A stretch of 64,000 bases of DNA from Globodera rostochiensis (Eukaryota; Nematoda; Chromadorea; Rhabditida; Heteroderidae): NCBI GenBank assembly GCA_018350325.1, contig JAEVLN010000005.1, forward strand, positions 4,252,393 through 4,316,392, given 5' to 3'. The notes under the pieces are model-generated. The model worked only from the letters and a program-made list of their open reading frames with translations. It was not told the DNA's origin and ran no database searches. Shown here one piece after another: positions 56,757 to 64,000 of the stretch; the stretch's first letter is position 1; each line of letters opens with the position of its first letter. The position numbers were made by a program, and so were the translations under genes.

Positions 56757-58175
56757 TCAAATACTCCCCGAATTCGAGTTTCCAATTTCCTGAACATTTG
56801 CCGCGGCATTCTCCACAGAATCGACAGAATTTGGATGCAATTGCTGTCGTTTAAATTGTTTTTTCCATCTAACCAAAGTGGCTCTTCCAATTTTCAACAT
56901 TTTAACAATTTCCTCATTAGTAATTTTAGGATTTTTGTCCTTAATTTTATAATAACGTTTCATCAATTCCTTTTTTTCACTGTCGGAGTGTTTAGGTTGT
57001 GCTGTAAAAGAATTAAATTAATAAAATTGGGTTCGAAATATTCACCGGTTTGGCCAAGTTCACTTTTCCAAGCGTAAATTGTCCTAAAACCGAGGCCTAA
57101 CTCTTTTGCGACTGTTTTATCTAATTCATTTTTATATGAATTTCTGAATCCGGCCCGCTTTAACTCGGCTTTTCTTTGATCAAAATTCTCTATTAAATTT
57201 TTTCGCTCATTTTTTGGATTTTTTCGGCTTAAACCAAATTCCTTTTTCCATTGGTTTATTGTGCCAATATTTACACCAAATGTTTCAAAGATTTCTTTGC
57301 ATGATTTTTTGTCTTCACCGGAATGTGCACTTTCCATTTGCATTAACTTTTTCACAATTTTAAGCTTTTCATCGTCCGAGTAATTTGTCCCTAAAAAAGC
57401 AAAAACAAAAAATGTAAATTATTTTTGTGTTTGATTTGAAAACAATTTTATGCCATTCGAGTCCTCTTGGTCTCTAAAAACCTAACTTATTTAACCTATT
57501 TTAGCAAACTTTAGAATAAATCTTACCGATTTGGCAAAGTTCACTTTTCCAATTGTAAATTGTTGCCAAACTGAGGCCCAACTCTTTTGCGACAGTTCCA
57601 TTTATTTCTTGCTTATATGAGTTTTTGAATCCGTCACGCTTTAACTCGGCTTTTCTCTGATCAAATTTTTCTACCAAATGTTTACGTTCTTCTTTTTCAT
57701 AAAACACTTTTTGACTTAGGCCAAATTCTTTTTTCCATTTATATATTATTGAGCGATTTACTTTCAAATGTTTAGCAATTTTATTATCAATTTGAGCCCA
57801 TTCTTTTGTTGAATATTTTCCTTTTTGCTTAACTTCGTCTTTCATTGCATGGAATTTGTCGACAATTTTACGTTTTCGCTCATCTTCAGCTTTGGCATTA
57901 TCAGAGTGATCAGACTCGGTGAGTGGAGGATTCTGATCAGTTGAATTGGGTTCAATTTGTCCAATTTGGGTGTTCTGCCGGTCGATTTGGTGATGGACAT
58001 TTTGTCCAAAGTTTGTTGGCGCCGGCGTTTTCAAATCTTCGGCTTCACCTTTGTCCCACCAGCCTTCTCCGAATATTTCATCAAATGTTTTGAGTTCCAA
58101 TTTTACGGATTCGGCTTTGTCCAGTAAATTTGTTGCAAAAAATGCCACCAAAATTAAAATCCAAAATTCTTCCAT
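56757..58175 (-). CDS. Secreted multi-HTH repeat protein, copy 13 (412 aa, five HTH modules)
   Basis: Minus-strand exons 58175-57527, 57390-57046 and 57001-56757; phase-1 introns of 136 and 44 nt. Leader MEEFWILILVAFFATNL, WW segment (FDEIFGEGWWDKGEAEDL), one NST unit, HTH1 (AKHLKVNRSIIYKWKKEFGL), HTH2 (TVAKELGLSLATIYNWKSEL). The added exon has the DDEKLKIVKKLMQMESAHSG module ending INQWKKEFGL and a further HTH2-type module ending GFRTIYAWKSELGQ. The last exon is HTH3 (VKMLKIGRATLVRWKKQFKR) with the complete tail. This is the only copy with all five modules and the tail, so it is the best reference for the full form. Its upstream module runs to about 58440. Confidence 0.82.
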
Positions 58176-58440
58176 TTTGGGCAAAAAAGCTTGAATTTAG
58201 AGTTTAATTTGAACAATTTTATAAAAAGGAAATTCGATGGAAAAATTTGTCAATTAAAATTAAATTTCTTAAATTAAAAATAAATAAATATTCAAATCTT
58301 TACAAATATAATAAATATTATTTAGCTTTAATAAAAAATATTGAATGCAATAAATGATAGCCCACAATTAAAATGGGCATTTATTTAATAACATATTCTT
58401 TAATGAATCAATATTCGTGACATCTCATAAATATTTTTCC

Positions 58441-59610
58441 TACGTAAGGCGAAAAATCAATTTTTTGTGTGCCCCAAAATCCAAAAAAAAAAATTCATGC
58501 AGGCATAACTTTTTGATACTGATCAAAAAGGAGGTGATTGGACCAAATTTGCTACAACATCTCCTTCATGGAGATCCTGGCACGCCAAAATACACTGAAA
58601 TCGGGGGTAAATTTGAGAAAAAAATCCCTAAGGACTTGTAAAAAATTTTCTGCAAAAAACCGTCATGAGGAATGAATAGCCCACAAAATTCTCTACATCC
58701 TCGAAAAACCGCTTAGCTCAACTCTTTTCTCCGATAAGCAGCCTCGTCATGTGTAACCTTGCGCACGAACTGTCTGCAGAGGGTACTGTAGCGTAAAATG
58801 GAAATTTAGTTTTGGCGCTTTTGGTAAATAGATAAATGCTTAACATTATAATAAGTTTTAAACTTTTTTAATATTAGGCAAATAAAAACTTTTAGATCAA
58901 GTGAGAAAGCATCGTTTGACAATTATTGTACTACAGTAGCAGTAGCCCCTGCAGACGGTGCCCATCAACCCCTAGTCTAAAGAAATGCCAAACAATGTTT
59001 AAGGCAATGGCGTAGAACAATGTTTTGAAGAGTGGGATTTGGCATAGTTGCTCTTTGTGATTTTGTAGCCCACTAAAAATCGAAAAGTCCGCTTACTGTC
59101 GGAAAGTCCTAGCAACCTTTTTACAACCCAAATGATGTAAAAAATTGGCAAATTGAGAAAATATGCGGCATCATTTTCCTATGCCGGAAATGCGCTTTAA
59201 AGAAGATAGCCGCCAATGTTAGGCTGCGCGAGTTCCTGAAGCTGTTGTATCAGTCTTATCAAGAGCTATACTTGGAATGTGAAAGATTAAATAAAGCCAT
59301 CCGTGTGTGCTCTGTGGTTTTTGGCTTTTAATGTTGAATAAAATAAATTTAATAATTATAAGCACGTTAAATTCGGTTCGTATTTTTGTGTAATTTGCCT
59401 TGACAAAATTTGTTGAAAAACTATAAAAGAAATGGGGCGAATGGATGTGGATATCAGAGAATGGTTTCAGAAAATTCAGATTTTATATGGAAAATATATG
59501 TGATTAAAGACAAAAATAAATGAAGAAAAGAATAAAGCAGATACGGTCTGGCATGCGGTTGAAAGAAGCTCAGATACCGAACTGGTGAAAGAACTCAAAA
59601 AAAATAGTGT
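58441..59610. other. No gene recognised
   Basis: Intergenic, moderately AT-rich. Near 59505-59600 a short stretch reads ERSSDTELVKELKKNSV but is not supported further. Confidence 0.35.
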
Positions 59611-59619
59611 TCGGCAAAT

Positions 59620-60528
59620 GGGGTTTTTCGGTATTCGGTATCGGTATTTCGGTAAAATACCGAAAAAATACCGATACCGAAAAAATACCGAAATCTCAAA
59701 TTTTTTTCGGTATCGGTATTTCGGTAAAATACCGAAAAAATACCGATACCAAAAAATACCGACCAAAAAAATTCGGTATACCGACCGGTATTCGGTATTT
59801 TTTTGAAAATTTTGAATTTTAATTTAAAATGAACAAACTTTTAGCCAATACTTTAATTGATTATTGGTAATGTTTTGTTGAGAAAAATAAGCATCTCAGC
59901 TGTTGCTGGTTCATTTAAGTAAATTTGATAAGAAAGTTTTTTTGATGAAAACCCAAATGGCCCCCCCCCCCTCCCTCTTTGGTTTGGTGAATCCCAAAGC
60001 ACTTTTTCGACTATTTCTCAGCTGTGGTTAAAGCAGGGTTCGAGTCTCAAATTTGTAAAAGCAGCATCAGAAGGAGTGAGGGCGGGTCAGTGGTGCCGAT
60101 AGGCGCAGCTGAAAATTTTTTTGAAATTTTAGGGAATTTGTTAAGAAAATTGGCCCAAAAATTATTAATTTTGTAAAAGCAAAGAGCCCCCCTATGGTTT
60201 TTTTCTCAAACCAACTACCTAGATGCTCACAGAAAGTAGGAAAAAAACCTTTCCCCGATGCGGGTCCGAACCCCAACCTAACTACCCAACAGCCTCCACC
60301 ACTCACCACTACACCATCCTGGTCGAATCGACAAAAATTGTTCAAAAATATCCATTTCCCAAATACCGAAAAATACCACGGTATTCCGAGATGGCTCGGT
60401 ATCGGTATTTAGGTAAAATACCGAAAATACCGATACCGAATACCGAAATTCCAAAAATTTTCTCGGTCGGTATTCGGTATCGGTATTTCGGTAAAAACCG
60501 ATACCGAAAAATACCGAAATTTCAAAAA
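59620..60528. mobile_element. Probable hAT-like element, GGTATTTCGG core
   Basis: Tracts of CGGTATCGGTATTTCGG at 59625-59800 and 60395-60525 surround the shared middle: a hairpin variant (60087-60110) and a minus-strand tRNA-like box (GTGTAGTGGTGAG ... GGGGTTCGGACCC, 60262-60325). Exact ends and duplication not found; the right tract abuts the copy 14 fragment. Confidence 0.6.
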
Positions 60529-60530
60529 TT

Positions 60531-61442
60531 GAACCCAATTCAACTGATCAGAATCCTCCTCTCACAGAGTCTGATCACTTTGGACAAATTGAACCCAATT
60601 CAACTGATCAGAATCTTCCTCTCACAGAGTCTGATCACTCTGATAATGCCAAAAATGGGGAAGAACAGAACGAAATAATGAAAGAAATTACATCAAACGA
60701 AAAACGTAAACTTATCGACAAATTCGTCGCAATAAAAGACGAATTTAAGCAAAATGGCAAATTTCCTTACCCCCAAGTCGACAAAAATGAGCACTTCCGA
60801 CATCTCCTTTTGTTTGAGTTCAACAAGGGCACCAAGGCTTCTGAAGCGGCTCAAAACATCTGTGCCGTGTACGGTGAAGACGCTATTGCTGAACGCACTG
60901 CACGAAAATGGTTTGTCCGTTTTCGAGAAGGGGTTTTTGACCTCAAAAACACACCGCACACTGGTCGGCGATCGGCCTTTGATGAAGAGCGTTTGAAGTC
61001 TGTCTGGTGGGACATGGAAGGGGTTGTGCATTACGAAATGCTTGGGAGGAATGAGACAGTTAATGCCGAGCTGTACTGCCAGCAACTCCGCCGTTTGGAC
61101 CAAGCACTGCAACAAAAACGGCCCAATCGTGCGCATAGGGTCATCCTTCAGCATGACAATGCCCGACCACACACCGCAAACATGACCAAAATGGCACTCC
61201 AAGAGTTGGGCTGGGAAGTTTTGCCACATCCGCCCTATAGTCCGGATGTGGCTCCAAGCGACTACCATCGTTTCAGGTCCCTGTCCAATGCCCTCTCTGG
61301 AGCGACCCTCGAAAATGCCGCGACACTCCGAAATTGGCTTGATCAATTCTTCGCCTCCAAACCGCCGATTTTTTACAAAAGAGGGATTGAAAACTGCCTG
61401 TGCGGTGGGAGGAGATCGTTAATAATGCGGGGGAATACATAA
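60531..61442 (+). pseudogene. Chimera: copy 14 fragment fused to mariner transposase remnant
   Basis: A frame open from about 60495 reads two NST/TESDH units and the start of HTH1 (KRKLIDKFVAIKDEFKQNGK), then at about 60770 continues without a break into a Tc1/mariner transposase (ATG of the open frame at 60678). The mariner part has the N-terminal HTH domain (HFRHLLLFEFNKGTKASEAA, RTARKWFVRFREGVFDL, TGRRS). A deletion then joins DEERLKS to VWWDMEG, removing the second HTH and the TGDEKW region with the first catalytic Asp. LQHDNARPH and SPDVAPSDYH keep the second and third Asp. The protein ends LIMRGNT. Without the first Asp it cannot transpose; no leader is present. Confidence 0.8.
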
Positions 61443-61454
61443 TTGATTGATTGA

Positions 61455-63690
61455 CGCTTCTTGTGGGAAAGAACCGGAATTCTTGTAAGAATGAACCGGA
61501 ATTCTTGTAAGAATGAACCGGAATTCAAGGGAAAGAACCGGAATTCTTGTGGGAAAGAACCGGGATTCTTGGGAAAGAACCGGAATTCTAGGGAAAGAAC
61601 CGGAATTCTTGGGAAAGACCGGAATTCTTGTAAGAATGAACCGGAATTCTTGTGGGAAAGAACCGGGATTCTTGTGAGAATGAACCGGAATTCTTGGGAA
61701 AGAACCGGAATTCTTGTGGGAAAGAACCGGGATTCTTGGGAAAGAACCGGAATTCTAGGGAAAGAACCGGGATTCTTGGGAAAGAACCGGAATTCTTGTG
61801 AGAATGAACCGGAATTCTTGTGAGAATGAACCGGAATTCTTGGGAAAGAACCGGAATTCTTGTGAGAATGAACCGGAATTCTTGTGAGAATGAACCGGAA
61901 TTCTTGGGAAAGAACCGGAATTCTTGTGGGAATGAACCGGAATTCTTGGGAAAGAACCGGAATTCTTGTGGGAAAGAACCGGGATTCTTGGAAAAGAACC
62001 GGAATTCTTGGGAAACCGGAATTCTTGTAAGAATGAACCGGAATTCTTGTGGGAAAGAACCGGGATTCTTGGGAAAAGACCGGGATTCTTGGGAAACCGG
62101 AATTCTTGTAAGAATGAACCGGAATTCTTGGGAAAGAACCGGAATTCTTGTGAGAATGAACCGGAATTCTTGGGAAAGAACCGGAATTCTTGTAAGAATG
62201 AACCGGAATTCTTGTGGGAATGAACCGGAATTCTTGGGAAAGAACCGGAATTCTTGGGAAACCGGAATTCTTGTAAGAATGAACCGGAATTCTTGGGAAA
62301 GAAACGGAATTCGTGTGAGAAAGAACCGGAATTCTTGGGAAAAACCGGAATTCTTGGGAAAGAACCGGTATTCTTGGGAAAGAACCGGAATTCTTGGGAA
62401 AGAACCGGAATTCTTGGGAAAGAACCGGAATTCTTGGGAAAGAACCGGAATTCTTGGGAAAGACCAGAATTCTTGTAAGAATGAACCGGAATTCTTGTGG
62501 GAAAGAACCGGAATTCTTGGGAAAGACCGGAATTCTTGTGAGAATGAACCGGAATTCTTGTAAGAAAGAACCGGAATTCTTGGGAAAGAACCGGGATTCT
62601 TGGGAAAGAACCGGAATTCTTGTGAGAATGAACCGGAATTCTTGGGAAAGAACCGGAATTCTTGTGAGAATGAACCGGAATTCTTGTGAGAATGAACCGG
62701 AATTCTTGGGAAAGAACCGGAATTCTTGTGGGAATGAACCGGAATTCTTGGGAAAGAACCGGGATTCTTGGGAATGAACCGGAATTCTTGGGAAAGAACC
62801 GGAATTCTTGGGAAAGAACCTCTTGGGAAAGAACCGGGATTCTTGGGAAAGAACCGGAATTCTTGTGGGAAAGAACCGGAATTCTTGGAAAAAAACCGGA
62901 ATCTTGTGGGAAAGAGCCGGAATTCTTGGGAAAGAACCGGAATTCTTGGGAAAGAGCCGGAATTCTTGGGAAAGAACCGGAATTCTTGGGAAAGAACCGG
63001 AATTCTTGGGAAGAACCGGGATTCTTGGGAAAGAACCGGAATTCTTGTGGGAAAGAACCGGAATTCTTGGAAAAAAACCGGAATTCTTGTGGGAAAGAAC
63101 CGGAATTCTTGGGAAAGAACCGGAATTCTTGGGAAAGAACCGGAATTCTTGTGGGAAAGAACCGGAATTCTTGGAAAAAAACCGGAATTCTTGTGGGAAA
63201 GAGCCGGAATTCTTGGGAAAGAACCGGAATTCTTGTGGGAAAGAACCGGAATTCTTGGGAAAGAACCGGAATTCTTGTGGGAAAGAACCGGAATTCTTGG
63301 GAAAGAACCGGAATTCTTGGGAAAGAACCGGAATTCTTGTGGGAAAGAACCGGAATTCTTGGAAAAAAACCGGAATTCTTGTGGGAAAGAGCCGGAATTC
63401 TTGGGAAAGAACCGGAATTCTTGGGAAAGAACCGGAATTCTTGGGAAGAACCGGGATTCTTGGGAAAGAACCGGAATTCTTGTGGGAAAGAACCGGAATT
63501 CTTGGAAAAAAACCGGAATTCTTGTGGGAAAGAACCGGAATTCTTGGGAAAGAACCGGGATTCTTGGGAAAAAACCGGAATTCTTGGGAAAGAACCGGAA
63601 TTCTTGGGAAAGAACCGGAATTCTTGGGAAAGAACCGGAAATCTTGGGAAAGAACCGGAATTCTTGGGAAAGAACCGGAATTTTTGGGGT
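61455..63690. repeat. 20-22-bp satellite, GAACCGGAATTCTTGGGAAA
   Basis: About 105-110 units of GAACCGGAATTCTTGGGAAA (20 bp), GAACCGGAATTCTTGTGGGAAA (22 bp) and GAATGAACCGGAATTCTTGT (21-23 bp). Most units contain an EcoRI site. Long frames are open on both strands because the unit lacks stops; repetitive translations (NSGSFPRIPVLSQEF) are not protein evidence. The unit resembles the GGGACCGGGATTTTTGGGAA tract of the hAT-like element at 8344, and a GGGACC-core element adjoins at 63692. Confidence 0.92.
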
Positions 63691-63691
63691 A

Positions 63692-64000
63692 GGGTGGCAC
63701 GGGACCGGGACCAACCGGGACTAAATATGTACACCCCTAATGATGGGATCATCGAGCGAGAATTGCAATGGGTTCAAACCCGCTTGAGTGCAACCACTTA
63801 TTTATTGGTTTTCCCCTCTACTCAAATAGGCATCCCCTCATTTATAAGATTTTTTAAAATAAATATTCTATTATTTTTTAATTAAAAATGCGCACAAAAA
63901 AGAATATATACAAGAATTTTTGAAATAAATTCATCACGTCTTTGAATTTTTGCTTAAATTTTCTTAACAATTTTCAAAAAATTTCCCCGGCGGAGCCTGT
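63692..64000. mobile_element. hAT-like element, GGGACC core, cut by window end
   Basis: Begins TAGGGTGGCACGGGACCGGG, then ACACCCCTAATGATGGGATC, the tRNA-like box GGGTTCAAACCCGCTTGAG, the CATCCCCTCATTTATAAGA stretch and the start of the GC hairpin (CCCCGGCGGAGCCTGT) at the end of the window. It is the complement of the right half of the element at 6358-8022. Confidence 0.7.

Noticed and set aside
61373..63885. Open frames of up to about 775 codons on both strands
   Set aside because: They translate the 20-22-bp satellite; several frames of both strands are open at once and the peptides are pure repeat.

Overview
The window is AT-rich eukaryotic DNA, most likely from a nematode. Introns are short (45-70 nt is common) with TTTTACAG/TTTCAG-like acceptors, and the only ordinary host gene I could assemble (15230-18146, minus) is a four-membrane-span Clc-like protein, a nematode family. 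The expanded family of secreted genes and the dense repeats would fit a plant-parasitic (cyst-type) nematode genome, but species and lifestyle are inference.

Main content: a cluster of 14 copies (numbered 1-14 by position) of one gene family spread from 3 kb to 61 kb, plus orphan exon fragments. A full copy encodes a hydrophobic N-terminal leader, a short acidic/aromatic segment centred on FGEGWWDKG, a variable number of GQIEPNSTDQ-type units (each with an NST sequon), and a lysine-rich C-terminal half made of three to five helix-turn-helix-like modules ending in IYKWKKE-like helices. Seven copies (3, 5, 7, 9, 10, 11 and minus-strand copy 13) can be spliced into open frames with phase-1 introns. 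Copies 1, 2, 6, 8 and 12 are broken, copy 4 is a 5' fragment, and copy 14 is a fragment fused in frame to a decayed mariner transposase. I do not recognise the family by name. A secreted DNA-binding protein is an inference.

Mobile DNA fills most of the rest. A complete Mutator-like element (26031-28435, 9-bp target duplication) carries an intact seven-exon FLYWCH/MULE transposase between terminal inverted repeats made of tandem CGGTTCAGTGCC motifs; a 472-bp non-autonomous relative lies next to it with its own 9-bp duplication. A second MULE (30671-33310) is decayed. At least eight hAT-like non-autonomous elements have CAGGG/TAGGG-type ends, and seven have perfect 8-bp target duplications (the eighth matches at 7 of 8). 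Their ends are tracts of very different short motifs, while the larger ones share a common middle with a GATA-loop hairpin and a tRNA-like box. Some are nested. Satellite arrays occur at 434-1453, 11945-13235, 18752-19402, 55860-56455 and 61455-63690.

Layout: 0-3 kb 33-bp minisatellite and hAT elements; 3-15 kb copies 1-3 with hAT/foldback elements; 15-19 kb Clc-like gene and a 78-bp satellite; 20-25 kb copies 4-5; 25-29 kb MULE family; 29-38 kb copies 6-8 with a decayed MULE and a nested hAT; 39-51 kb copies 9-11; 52-58 kb copies 12-13 and repeats; 59-64 kb a hAT-like element, the copy 14-mariner chimera, a 2.2-kb satellite and the start of another hAT element. Long open frames inside satellites are not treated as genes.
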